Part shown: in pieces, positions 8,012 through 15,561 of the stretch | Layout: each line of letters starts with the position of its first letter | Numbering within the stretch: the stretch's first letter is position 1 | Virus record (IMG/VR): IMGVR_UViG_3300033388_001466 | Coordinates: 1 to 38,854 of that record | From: a virus | Length of the DNA: 38,854 nt | Reading direction: 5' to 3' (one strand) | The notes under the pieces: generated by a model | Databases searched by the model: none | What the model was told of the DNA's origin: nothing | Seen by the model: the letters and a program-made list of their open reading frames with translations, nothing else | Translations under genes and position numbers: made by a program

Positions 8012-9130
8012 ATGGCTACAAAAATAGAATTAGAAGCACAAGTATTAGAGCTTACGACCAAAAAAGATGAGCTTCTTGATGAGAAACTTGCTATTGAGAT
8101 TAAGCTTGAAGATGCTGGCAAAGAGAACCTTTCTCTAATAGAAGAGCGAAGAACTCTTCTTGAGGTTATTAGTGATATTGCTGGAATTGTAGGAGCAGTG
8201 CCAGAAACGCCACTACAAGAAACTGTTACGAATATGGTTGAAGGCTTTAAGTTTGCATGTGCTGAGAATGACGCATTTAAAGAGATTGCTAACTGTGAAA
8301 CAACGGTCGCCGCAATGGAACACTTTAGAAAGCTAGATAAAGTATGCGTTTCTCAAACGGAAGCAATATGTCTAATAGTTGAAATTATCGGATGTGAGAC
8401 TATTGAGCAGGCAATACCAAAAATTAGAGAACTCGAAAACACAGAAACAATCACGGCGAATCTTGAACAGACTGACTATGATGAGATTATCCAAGAAGTA
8501 CTTAAGGCAACGAGCCAAGAGACTCTTGCGGGTGTCCTTGAGTATCTTACGAATGCAAAAGAAGGCGCTTTAATTAACTCTGAGCCTAAAAACGAGCCAG
8601 AGCTTGTTGACGCTCTCAATAAAATTATTAAGCTTGCAGAAAAAGAAGCTGGCAAAGAGCTTGATACAACTCAGTATTTTGTTGACCTTGCAGAGAATTT
8701 TGGCAAAGACTCTGAACCTGTCAATGAATCTGATATTGTCGCTGGCCTCAATGCTCGTATTGCAGAGCTTGAAGCTGATGGAAAAGCAATCACTGAAGAA
8801 GACAAAGAAGATGTTCCAGACCTTGAAGAAGTTCTTGAAGCTATCTGTCCTAAGAAATATGCTGAGAATACAAGTGTAAATAAGCTTATCACTCAGCTTT
8901 CCGCTCGTGCGGTTCCTGGTGTTAATCAGACTCGTATCTTTATTTCACCCAATCACGAATCATCAGACATCGTTCTTGCTGACACGAATTATAAAGGATG
9001 CTTTGACCAGCTATCCCAAATCGTAGCCGGTAAGCATGCTCAAGTGATCGCGTATAGTCGTAATGAAGTGACGCTCAACTTCCCTCAAAGCGAAGTATTG
9101 GCAGTTCTGAAAGAGGCGCAGACAAAATAG
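8012..9130 (+). CDS. Acidic coiled-coil head-region protein, function unknown
   Basis: The 372-residue, strongly acidic protein begins with a coiled coil (ATKIELEAQVLELTTKKDELLDEKLAIEIKL), continues with repeated short helical units rich in Glu/Leu, and ends in a roughly 80-residue alpha/beta domain (TRIFISPNHESSDIVLADTNYKG...). I recognise no family. It sits between scaffold and coat genes, with GAGGAG as ribosome site and a terminator right after it, so a head assembly or internal head role is possible. Two internal frames at 8379 and 8604 are shadows produced by the Glu/Lys-rich codons. Confidence 0.75.
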   Translation: MATKIELEAQVLELTTKKDELLDEKLAIEIKLEDAGKENLSLIEERRTLLEVISDIAGIVGAVPETPLQETVTNMVEGFKFACAENDAFKEIANCETTVAAMEHFRKLDKVCVSQTEAICLIVEIIGCETIEQAIPKIRELENTETITANLEQTDYDEIIQEVLKATSQETLAGVLEYLTNAKEGALINSEPKNEPELVDALNKIIKLAEKEAGKELDTTQYFVDLAENFGKDSEPVNESDIVAGLNARIAELEADGKAITEEDKEDVPDLEEVLEAICPKKYAENTSVNKLITQLSARAVPGVNQTRIFISPNHESSDIVLADTNYKGCFDQLSQIVAGKHAQVIAYSRNEVTLNFPQSEVLAVLKEAQTK

Positions 9131-9158
9131 CGAAACCACAACGCTTATCTACTTTTGG

Positions 9159-9188
9159 GGGCTGGCTTAAAACGTCAGCTCTTTTTTT
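9159..9188 (+). terminator. Intrinsic terminator after the head assembly genes
   Basis: Arms GGGCTGGC (9159-9166) and GTCAGCTC (9174-9181) pair over 8 bp with two G-T pairs around a TTAAAAC loop, followed by seven T residues. Confidence 0.88.
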
Positions 9189-9201
9189 ATGCACAAAGTC
9201 C

Positions 9202-9230
9202 TTGCACTTGATGTGTAATAGTAGTATATT
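9202..9230 (+). promoter_or_regulatory. Recurring sigma70-type promoter, copy 2
   Basis: TTGCAC (9202-9207) is spaced 17 bp from TATATT (9225-9230) inside the recurring TAGTAGTATATTAATTA block. It directly follows a terminator and precedes the small-gene block starting at 9270, so it should give that block its own transcription. Confidence 0.75.
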
Positions 9231-9269
9231 AATTAAGAAGAGAGAAACACAATAGCCTTGGAGGGCAAC

Positions 9270-9395
9270 ATGTTATTTTGGGTGTATTCGGGAATTTTCG
9301 GTGATGAGTGTATGGATGTTACGTGTCAGGTTTCTGCTGTGGATGGATTCGGCGTGTTTGAGTTTACTGGCGACACAATACTGGTGAGCTACTAA
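9270..9395 (+). CDS. 41-aa hypothetical protein
   Basis: A short protein starting MLFWVYSGIFGDECMDV and ending DTILVSY. It is placed by the strong CCTTGGAGGG site at 9256-9265, the recurring promoter upstream, and a TAATG overlap with the next gene. The sequence is strand-like with two Cys residues and no full membrane span. No family is recognised. It is shorter than most gene callers accept. Confidence 0.6.
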   Translation: MLFWVYSGIFGDECMDVTCQVSAVDGFGVFEFTGDTILVSY

Positions 9396-9541
9396 TGAAA
9401 TCAGAAGACGAAATCGCAGGCACATGCACTATATGTGGCGCAGAAGAGTATGAGCGTGATTTGGTTGAGCATGTAGATACGGCGAAGACTTGCACGTTTT
9501 GCGAAGGTGAGTATAAGGCGATACTGAGTGAAGAGGGTTAA
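9395..9541 (+). CDS. 48-aa zinc-ribbon protein
   Basis: The start overlaps the preceding TAA (TAATG). The protein has two Cys pairs, CTICG (residues 11-15) and CTFCE (33-37), spaced as in a treble-clef or zinc-ribbon, with an acidic surround. It probably binds one zinc and contacts protein or nucleic acid. No family can be named. Translational coupling and the paired CxxC motifs are the evidence that it is real. Confidence 0.6.
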   Translation: MKSEDEIAGTCTICGAEEYERDLVEHVDTAKTCTFCEGEYKAILSEEG

Positions 9542-9612
9542 CAAAACGCATCGTTTGCAAAGAGCGAGCGATGCAGTCAAATGAATGCAGTAGTTAAGAA
9601 GAAGGTGTAGAG

Positions 9613-9879
9613 ATGATTAAAATAGAGACTAGACTATATGACCACAAAGCGAAACCAGCCTCTCGTGGCATTTTTCCTGTAGATACTGCTATTGCAGAAG
9701 TGACAGTTAAGCTATTCGGCAAGATTGTTTGGAGCAAGTCTGAACGAAAGATTATAACTACCCCTATGCCTTCTCATCCAATGTGTAGATGTGTAGCTAT
9801 TCCGGATAGTCTGCCTAGTTTCTGGGCTAATAGATTCGAAAGTATTAGAGCTGAAAAGGCGAAAGAAGGTGCACAATGA
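9613..9879 (+). CDS. Small hypothetical protein with CRC motif
   Basis: The 88-residue basic protein begins MIKIETRLYDHKAKPASRG and contains SHPMCRCVAIPDSLP in the middle. GAAGGTGTAGAG precedes the ATG. It overlaps the next gene by four bases (ATGA). Nothing assigns a function. It belongs to the promoter-led accessory block between head-assembly and coat genes. Confidence 0.65.
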   Translation: MIKIETRLYDHKAKPASRGIFPVDTAIAEVTVKLFGKIVWSKSERKIITTPMPSHPMCRCVAIPDSLPSFWANRFESIRAEKAKEGAQ

Positions 9880-10139
9880 ATACAATTTATCTATTACTAA
9901 AATCGTTAGCACTTTGGGTATTCGGTATATCAGAGTGCAAGTGTAAGAGTAAGCTTATCAGAGCAGAGGCAATTAATCAAGGTGAACGATGTGAGGCGTG
10001 TATTGTGAGTAATCGCAGTATTGGAAAGTCGAGACTGTGCACTGAGTTCTGTCGTAGTGATGATCAAAAGTTCTTTACTACGCTACGGCCTGCTATGGAT
10101 ATTAGAAGTGATGTTGAAGAAGCATCGGGAAGGTGTTAA
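9876..10139 (+). CDS. Cys-rich small protein with hydrophobic N-terminus
   Basis: The 87-residue product starts with a short hydrophobic stretch (TIYLLLKSLALWVFGI, residues 3-18), then Cys motifs CKC, CEAC, and two further Cys residues, suggesting one or two metal sites or disulphides. It could be a membrane-anchored zinc protein or, less likely, a secreted Cys-rich peptide. ATGA overlap with the upstream gene supports the start. No family recognised. Confidence 0.6.
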   Translation: MNTIYLLLKSLALWVFGISECKCKSKLIRAEAINQGERCEACIVSNRSIGKSRLCTEFCRSDDQKFFTTLRPAMDIRSDVEEASGRC

Positions 10140-10140
10140 G

Positions 10141-10371
10141 ATGAGATACTTTGATGAGATGTCTCCTGAGATGGAGAAAGCGTATGCCGATAATGGAATA
10201 GTGAGAAGTGTTCTTGAGAATGCAATGCGCAACAATATGCCATACACAAAAGCTCTTGAGATGCTGTCTGAAGTTCTAGTTGTCGCTCTTGGCAATTCAG
10301 AAGAAAGCCACCGCAACACAATAAAGAGATATAGTCAGCCGATGTTTATTCAAGGGGCATACAATGAGTAA
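10141..10371 (+). CDS. Small helical hypothetical protein
   Basis: ATG 10141 follows the upstream TAA by one base, with GGTG as ribosome site; the 40 codons open upstream in the same frame lie inside the preceding gene. The 76-residue product is predicted all-helical (EKAYADNGIVRSVLENAMRNN...ALEMLSEVLVVALGN). No domain is recognised. The 3' end overlaps the next gene by eight bases. Confidence 0.65.
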   Translation: MRYFDEMSPEMEKAYADNGIVRSVLENAMRNNMPYTKALEMLSEVLVVALGNSEESHRNTIKRYSQPMFIQGAYNE

Positions 10372-10732
10372 GCAAGTAGAGATAAGAGCAGAGTTGTTGA
10401 AGTGGTGTCCTTATGGGTTTGAGTTTACCTTCAATGGTGCCGGTTTCATACTTAGAGCAGTTTTACTAAACAGAGTTACTTGCAAATATGCAGACAGTGA
10501 CTTGTCTGAGATGTGGAGTACTGGCAATACTGTGACAGTAAACGCCCAAGACTACGAGAAAGCAGTGATTGAGCGTATTAAGGAGATGTTGCCGAAACAC
10601 CTAATGCTGAAGCACATCACAAAGCGTTACGGAAGCGCATTGGTGTTCTATGGAGATGATAAGTTTATACACGTATTAGCAGACCCGCGACCTTGGGAAG
10701 ATGAATACACAATAGAGATAGAGGCTGATTAA
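10364..10732 (+). CDS. Hypothetical protein (122 aa)
   Basis: A soluble alpha/beta protein with a strand-rich first half (GFEFTFNGAGFILRAVLLNRV), a helix (DYEKAVIERIKEMLPKHLM) and a strand-rich end (GSALVFYGDDKFIHVLADP). CAAGGGGCA is the ribosome site. It is the last gene before the RNA element and coat gene. The family is not recognised. Confidence 0.7.
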   Translation: MSKQVEIRAELLKWCPYGFEFTFNGAGFILRAVLLNRVTCKYADSDLSEMWSTGNTVTVNAQDYEKAVIERIKEMLPKHLMLKHITKRYGSALVFYGDDKFIHVLADPRPWEDEYTIEIEAD

Positions 10733-10761
10733 TAAAATTTAACCACTAATCAATAATAAAT

Positions 10762-10958
10762 GCTATATTACTAGTAAGTAGTAATCTCCTACACCGTGAT
10801 TACGACCCTCCAAAGCGAGGGAGGCTGTCTCTACAAAATGCACAGTCTCCCAACCTTTGAAGTCCGACGGTCTGAGTGCCAGAAGACAACCCAACTTATT
10901 AGCCTGAGTGCTGATAGTTACGAAACTAAAAATTTTGTTAACTGTCGGTTCTTTTTTT
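10762..10958 (+). ncRNA. Candidate structured RNA or attenuator ahead of the coat gene
   Basis: This gene-free gap has an extended -10 (TGCTATATT, 10761-10769), a 10-bp palindrome TTACTAGTAA (10768-10777), and then strong helices. CCCTC/GAGGG (10806-10810 with 10817-10821) competes with GGGAGGCTGT/ACAGTCTCCC (10819-10828 with 10842-10851) because both use the GGG at 10819-10821. It ends in an intrinsic terminator (10911-10958). Either it is a free-standing small RNA of about 180 nt or a leader that attenuates coat transcription. No known RNA family is recognised. Confidence 0.55.
10911..10958 (+). terminator. Intrinsic terminator just upstream of the coat gene
   Basis: CTGATAGTTA (10911-10920) pairs with TAACTGTCGG (10939-10948) over 10 bp with two G-T pairs, followed by TTCTTTTTTT. 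Only 27 bp remain before the coat ATG, too little for a separate promoter, so read-through or attenuation must matter for coat expression. Confidence 0.8.
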
Positions 10959-10985
10959 ATACCGACTAAACTTGAGAGGTATAAA

Positions 10986-11999
10986 ATGGCTTTAACTCAA
11001 ATTGCCGATGTAATTATTCCTGAGATTGTAGCGCCTGAAGTGGCACTCAAAATCATGGAAAAGTCCGCCTTCTTCGGAAGTGGTGTTGTAACAACTGACG
11101 CTAAAATTGAAGCGTTCTGTAAAAGTAATGTCGGTAAGGATATCGACCTTGGACGCTATGAGCATATTGCTGATGCTGATCCAAACGTATCTTCTGATGC
11201 AGCTACTACAGCTACTCCTCAGAAAAATTCAATGATTGAAGTAATCGCCCTTAAGCTGTTCTTCAATAACGGTTGGTCGCATGCAAGTCTTGTGAACGCT
11301 CTTGCAAGTAAGAAGCCTAATGAAGTAGTCGCTGCACAGCTTGGTGATTATTGGGCGCAAGTATGGGATAAAGTCGCTGTAGCTGACGTTCTTGGTCTAT
11401 ACCTTGACAATGTAGCAAACGACGATTCTGATATGACTAATGATATCGGCAACGATGTTGATAGTGTTCCTGCTGCGGCTGAGAAATTCAGCGCTGAAGC
11501 GGTAATCGATACACAGCTTACATCAGGTGACAATATGGAAACATACGGCGCTATGGTGATGCACTCGGTTGTATACGCAAATGCCAAGAAGCTAAATCTG
11601 ATTGAAACAGTTCGCGATAGCGACGGACTCAATCCTATTTCTTATTATGGTCAAATGCGGGTTATTGTTTCTGACCGCACAACTGTAATTGAAGGAACTT
11701 ACCGCAACAAGTATATCACTGCCCTTGTCGGCCAAGATGCCTTTCGCTATGGTGACGGTGCTCCTGATGTGCCAATTGCTATTGAGCGCAAAGAGGATCA
11801 AGGTACTGGTGAAGGTACTGAAACCCTTTGGAGTCGTTCACATGGAATTCTTACGCCAACCAACTACTCTTGGGATAAGACCAATGCAGTTGTTGCAGGT
11901 AACTCTCCAACGCTTGCTGAAATCGGTGTTGCTACTTCATGGACACGTACAGTTAGCCGTAAAGATGTGAAACTTGCATTCCTTGTGACTAATGGTTAA
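10986..11999 (+). CDS. Major capsid protein
   Basis: The 337-residue product begins MALTQIADVIIPEIVAPEV, the hydrophobic opening common to coat proteins of phages that carry DUF4055 portals. It has no Cys-rich or enzymatic motif, is of coat length, and is followed by connector genes. ATG 10986 is chosen over upstream in-frame codons because GAGAGGT sits before it and the upstream codons run through a terminator hairpin. It lies between two intrinsic terminators, giving a near-monocistronic unit suitable for very high expression. Confidence 0.82.
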   Translation: MALTQIADVIIPEIVAPEVALKIMEKSAFFGSGVVTTDAKIEAFCKSNVGKDIDLGRYEHIADADPNVSSDAATTATPQKNSMIEVIALKLFFNNGWSHASLVNALASKKPNEVVAAQLGDYWAQVWDKVAVADVLGLYLDNVANDDSDMTNDIGNDVDSVPAAAEKFSAEAVIDTQLTSGDNMETYGAMVMHSVVYANAKKLNLIETVRDSDGLNPISYYGQMRVIVSDRTTVIEGTYRNKYITALVGQDAFRYGDGAPDVPIAIERKEDQGTGEGTETLWSRSHGILTPTNYSWDKTNAVVAGNSPTLAEIGVATSWTRTVSRKDVKLAFLVTNG

Positions 12000-12040
12000 T
12001 TCGGGGGTTTGGCAGCTTATTTTTTAAGATGTTAAACATT

Positions 12041-12072
12041 AAGAGGGTTGCAGATTGTAACCCTCTTTTTTT
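12041..12072 (+). terminator. Intrinsic terminator after the coat gene
   Basis: AAGAGGGTT (12041-12049) and AACCCTCTT (12059-12067) form a perfect 9-bp stem around GCAGATTGT and run into T residues up to 12072. Confidence 0.92.
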
Positions 12073-12087
12073 AAGAAGAGGTTTAGA

Positions 12088-12534
12088 ATGGCATTACCTA
12101 CAGCATACGTTACAGTAGCAGAAGCAGACCTAATCAACTTTAGTACTGAGTGGATTGCTCTCACTGAAGCAAATAAAGAAATTGCCTTATCATGGGGACG
12201 CATTTATATCGACGCAAATTATGATTGCACGATAGATGAAGATGATCCTGATGATAGTGCAAAGCATGCTAACGCTGTATTTGGTGACTACTATGCAAGA
12301 GGTATTCTGTATGAAGCTCCTGACTCAAGAACAGAAGAAAAGACAACTACTCGTGAAAAAGTGAAAGCTGGCTCCGTTGAAGTTGAAGAAGAGTACGCCG
12401 TTACTGGTGGTGGAGCTGTAATGAAAGATGATCCTTTTATTAACGTCTCTCAATTGCTCAATCAGATAGGTTGTTTCTATTCTGGTGGCAATACTAATTC
12501 ATGTGGAGTTATCACGAGAGCACGAGCTCAATAA
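12088..12534 (+). CDS. Head-tail connector/adaptor (DnaT-like family)
   Basis: The 148-residue protein follows the coat gene and begins with a helical module (TVAEADLINFSTEWIALTEANKEIALSWGRIYIDANYD) similar to gp6-type adaptors, often annotated as putative DnaT-like proteins. An acidic middle (EDDPDDSA) and a Cys-containing C-terminus (LLNQIGCFYSGG...) follow. Adaptors of this type bind beneath the portal ring. AAGAGG is the ribosome site; TAATG links it to the next gene. Confidence 0.72.
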   Translation: MALPTAYVTVAEADLINFSTEWIALTEANKEIALSWGRIYIDANYDCTIDEDDPDDSAKHANAVFGDYYARGILYEAPDSRTEEKTTTREKVKAGSVEVEEEYAVTGGGAVMKDDPFINVSQLLNQIGCFYSGGNTNSCGVITRARAQ

Positions 12535-12923
12535 TGGCTTTAAGGGATAAGCTCGACAGTAAGTTAGCCGGTGCATGGCTTAAGCTTGATGATATTCCAA
12601 TACCAGCAGTGGTTAATGTGGTGACAAGTACTACATACGACCCTGCAACAAGCGCGGCTGTCACTGGTAGCACTCCTTACAATGTAGAAGTTGTGCTTAC
12701 GAGTTTAACAGAGAAGCAGTCTCAAGATTTAACAGGTGGGCTTGGACAGTATCAGTGCTTGGTTAGATTAGCTGAAATTGATATTGTTCCTGCTATCAAT
12801 GATGAAATTATAATTGATGGTGAGAGTTATAACATAGTTGATACTGACGTTGACCCTGCTAGAGTTTTATGGACAGGGTTTTTATCTAAAAAAGGTAAAA
12901 TAGACAATGGGTTGGCAGGGTAA
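12534..12923 (+). CDS. Head closure/stopper protein (putative)
   Basis: The 129-residue protein is strand-rich (IPAVVNVVTSTTYDP..., NVEVVLTSLTEKQ, NDEIIIDGESYNIVDTDVDPARVLW), as expected of a small beta-barrel stopper that seals the head after packaging. The segment IDGESYNIVDTDVDP resembles the common stopper and joining-protein end, where the loop is followed by a final strand. The start ATG overlaps the upstream TAA. Assignment depends mainly on gene order. Confidence 0.65.
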   Translation: MALRDKLDSKLAGAWLKLDDIPIPAVVNVVTSTTYDPATSAAVTGSTPYNVEVVLTSLTEKQSQDLTGGLGQYQCLVRLAEIDIVPAINDEIIIDGESYNIVDTDVDPARVLWTGFLSKKGKIDNGLAG

Positions 12924-13278
12924 AACACCAAGTGACTTTGTAAAAACTATGAAGGCCGATGTCGAGAATCATACACGTAAAGTTGTAATCATTCTCGTGA
13001 AGAACTTGACCCTGAAAACTCCCGTTGACCAAGGGCGGGCTCGTTCAAATTGGATAGTTACAAGCGGCACTGCCTTCACTGGATTAAATGTAACCGCTAT
13101 TGACAAGAGTGGTTCGGCATCAATAGGAAGCAGTAAGACAGTTAAGCCAGTATTAGGCAGGGTTATTTTCATAACGAATAATCTTCCTTACATTGGATAT
13201 CTTGAGAATGGTACTGTAAACATGGCTCCGTTCTCAATGGTAGAGAGATCAATACAAGCAACACTAAGGCAGGTTTAG
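12907..13278 (+). CDS. Tail completion protein, HK97 gp10-like
   Basis: The 123-residue product has the gp10-family hallmark TPVDQGRARSNW (about residues 37-48), preceded by an N-terminal helix and followed by strands and NNLPYIGYLENGTVNMAPFSMVERSI, the usual Y-x-x-x-L-E-x-G pattern near the end. Proteins of this group join the finished tail to the head. It overlaps the stopper gene by 17 bases, indicating tight coupling. Confidence 0.82.
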   Translation: MGWQGKTPSDFVKTMKADVENHTRKVVIILVKNLTLKTPVDQGRARSNWIVTSGTAFTGLNVTAIDKSGSASIGSSKTVKPVLGRVIFITNNLPYIGYLENGTVNMAPFSMVERSIQATLRQV

Positions 13279-13280
13279 AG

Positions 13281-13691
13281 ATGGCGCTAGGACAAATACA
13301 AACAGACTTGGACACATTCTTTAAAACGAATGTTGACGATGCTTTGGCCGGTGTTCCTTTCTTCTATGATAATCAAAAAGGTGCTGGCAAATCGTCAAAC
13401 ACTCTTGGATGGGGCAGACATAGCGTTGCCTATGACGAAAACACATTCAGCGCTTTAGGCAATAAGAATCTTAGAAATTTCGGCACAGTTCTTGTCCAAG
13501 TGTTCATACCTGCGGGAGAGGGCAAAGCAAAATCAAAGCCTATCACTGATGCAATTGAAGACGCTTACACTGGACAGTGCACGAACAACATAAGATTTCA
13601 AACAGTAACAAATCCTTTCAACGGTTCTTCTGGTGATTGGTATCAAATGAATATTAATATTTCTTTTTACGTAGACGAAACAAGGAGTTAA
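13281..13691 (+). CDS. Tail terminator protein (putative)
   Basis: The 136-residue protein begins with a helix (LGQIQTDLDTFFKTNVDDAL), contains strands including FGTVLVQVFIPAGEGK, and a second helix (KPITDAIEDAYTGQ), the alpha/beta pattern of lambda gpU-like terminators. The family caps the tail tube at its head end. Position between the gp10-like and tail-tube genes fits. TTTAGAG precedes the ATG two bases after the upstream stop. Confidence 0.75.
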   Translation: MALGQIQTDLDTFFKTNVDDALAGVPFFYDNQKGAGKSSNTLGWGRHSVAYDENTFSALGNKNLRNFGTVLVQVFIPAGEGKAKSKPITDAIEDAYTGQCTNNIRFQTVTNPFNGSSGDWYQMNINISFYVDETRS

Positions 13692-13692
13692 C

Positions 13693-14889
13693 ATGGCATG
13701 TGACACTAAAGCGACTGCAAACGGAACGCAGTTAGCATATGTTAAAGAAGTTGATTGTGGGGTAACTCCTACAACGCCAACTTTTCAAAAGATTGGAATT
13801 GTAAGCGAGACTTTAAACCGCAACGCTGGCAATACTAATAGTTCAGAAGTGCACTCTGATAGAAATATCAGAGATAGCGTTCAAACTAGTGTAGATGAGA
13901 GTGGTGCTGTAAATGTTGAATGGAGAATTAGCGCTCTTGAAGACTTCCTTACATCGGGACTCCAGGCGAACACTGTAACTACATTCAATCTTGCAGAGGC
14001 TATTAGTCTCGATGCAACTGACCAGAATGCAATTGAACTTACTCTTGCAACTACTTCAGGCTTTGCCGGTGTTCGAGTTGGTGCTATTTTTAGAATCGGC
14101 GGTTTCGCTGAAGCTGCTAATAATGGTATTGTGAGAGTTGTTGAAGTTACTAGTGATGATGTTATTGACGTTGTGACTATGGAAGGTAAAACTTTCGTTA
14201 CTGAAGCAGGTGGTGCTAATACATTCTATGCACGTAGCGTAATCAACGGCCAAACGAAACAGCCTTATACGATTGAGCGCCTTTTCACTGAAATGGTTGT
14301 ACCTACTTACATGAGACAAGAAGGTCTTGAAGTCGCTGGCTTTAACCTTGCATTTGGAGCACAATCAATTATCACGGGTGACGTTTCTTTTATTGGGCGC
14401 ACTGACTCACAAGCTATTGCAGCTATTGCAGGGGCTACCTACTTAGATGCTTCTAATGATCCAATCCTTAATACTGTTGACAGTATTGGTGATGTCTATG
14501 AAGATGGCGATGCAGCTACTACTGATGTGATGAGTATGACTCTTGCACTTGACAACGGCTCTCGTGGTCAAACTGCAATCGGCACTTCTGGATATGTCGG
14601 CGTAGCTCACGATGCTTGTGCTGTTTCTGGTGACTTGGAAGTTTACTTTGAAGACTTGGTTTATTACAACAACTTCAAGAATCAGAGCAAAATCAATCTT
14701 CAGTACATACTTACTGACACTGATGGAAATTCACTTGCAATCACAATGCCTAAAGTTAAATATACTGAGACTGCTGTAAATGCTGAAGGAGCTGGTACAG
14801 ACCTTCTTGCAAAGGGCTCTTTCAATGCTAACTATGATGAAGCTCTTGGTGGAACTATTGAACTTGCATGGCTTAACGAGGTCGTTTAA
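13693..14889 (+). CDS. Major tail tube protein
   Basis: At 398 residues it is longer than the lambda tube protein. It is strand-rich with few charged helices. The N-terminal segment ATANGTQLAYVKEVDCGVTPTTPTF and the later VSETLNRNAGNTNSSEVHSDR match the style of phage tail tube proteins that start by binding neighbouring subunits. The segment SGFAGVRVGAIFRIGGFAEAANNG suggests an embedded Ig-like or small barrel domain. Gene order (terminator before, chaperones after) gives strong support. Confidence 0.82.
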   Translation: MACDTKATANGTQLAYVKEVDCGVTPTTPTFQKIGIVSETLNRNAGNTNSSEVHSDRNIRDSVQTSVDESGAVNVEWRISALEDFLTSGLQANTVTTFNLAEAISLDATDQNAIELTLATTSGFAGVRVGAIFRIGGFAEAANNGIVRVVEVTSDDVIDVVTMEGKTFVTEAGGANTFYARSVINGQTKQPYTIERLFTEMVVPTYMRQEGLEVAGFNLAFGAQSIITGDVSFIGRTDSQAIAAIAGATYLDASNDPILNTVDSIGDVYEDGDAATTDVMSMTLALDNGSRGQTAIGTSGYVGVAHDACAVSGDLEVYFEDLVYYNNFKNQSKINLQYILTDTDGNSLAITMPKVKYTETAVNAEGAGTDLLAKGSFNANYDEALGGTIELAWLNEVV

Positions 14890-14890
14890 T

Positions 14891-15271
14891 ATGGGAAAGT
14901 TTGACGGATTAAAAATAACCAATGCTGATAAAGATGAAATTGAAAACGGTAAGTGGACAACGTATCTAGGTGTTGAATTAAAGATTGCCATGTATAATAA
15001 CCCCCGTTATTTGAGTTGTCTCGTGGAAGCTTTCAAAAAGAAAATGCCTTTTGACAAAGCTGTAATATTGGCTATGTCAGAAGGGATTCTTGTTGATTGG
15101 AACGGTTTTGATATTACCGTTGATGGCGTCAAGGCTTCAGTTCCATACAGCAATGAGAATGCTCTTGAGTTGCTACAAGAAGACCCTATGTGTAGAGATC
15201 ATATTATGGACTTCTGCAAGGCAAATAGTAACTATATCAATGATGGCGCTGTTGAGTTAAAAAAAAAATAG
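14891..15271 (+). CDS. Tail assembly chaperone, short form (gpG-like)
   Basis: The 126-residue product lies between tail tube and tape measure genes, where lambda gpG lies. Its last codons GAG TTA AAA AAA AAA TAG contain a ten-A run, so some ribosomes should slip into the -1 frame and make the longer form below. The chaperone coats the tape measure during tail assembly and is absent from the virion. The ATG at 14891 follows the upstream TAA by one base; open codons further upstream lie within the tail-tube gene. Confidence 0.85.
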   Translation: MGKFDGLKITNADKDEIENGKWTTYLGVELKIAMYNNPRYLSCLVEAFKKKMPFDKAVILAMSEGILVDWNGFDITVDGVKASVPYSNENALELLQEDPMCRDHIMDFCKANSNYINDGAVELKKK

Positions 15272-15561
15272 TTGACTATTTCTCATGGGCGCTCGTCTGG
15301 GGTGCTAAGATAAAGCAGCTAAAAAGGATTGAGAAAAAAAGAGGCAAGAAGCCTAAAGCTCTTGAGAATGCTCCTGAAAGTGATTTGATTGTTGTTTGGT
15401 TTATTGAGGCTTATGCAACACTTTCAAAGTCTCGTGATTATGGCAATATAAAACTAACAGAAGTTTTAGCATACACAGAGCTGTTTAATTTAATCGTATC
15501 TAAGAAAGAGTTCACGCAAATCATGCAGGCTCTTGATGAAAAGTATTTAGAGGGGCGCTAA
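14891..15561 (+). CDS. Tail assembly chaperone, -1 frameshift fusion (gpGT-like)
   Basis: After the A-run at 15259-15268 the -1 frame is open to the TAA at 15559 and has no start codon near its beginning, so it must be reached by slippage on A-AAA-AAA. The fusion would be about 223 residues; the added roughly 97 residues start DYFSWALVWGAKIKQLK and are basic then helical. This is the same arrangement as lambda G/GT. The frameshift product ends one base before the tape measure ATG. Confidence 0.85.
15259..15268 (+). promoter_or_regulatory. Ribosomal -1 frameshift slippery site
   Basis: Ten consecutive A residues just before the zero-frame TAG give the heptamer A-AAA-AAA in register. No obvious long stem-loop follows within the next 15 bases, so slippage may rely on the A-run alone. 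Confidence 0.82.

Noticed and set aside
8379-8879. Two Leu/Lys-rich frames inside the 372-aa gene
   Set aside because: They are +frame shadows of a Glu/Leu-rich coding sequence, with no ribosome site.
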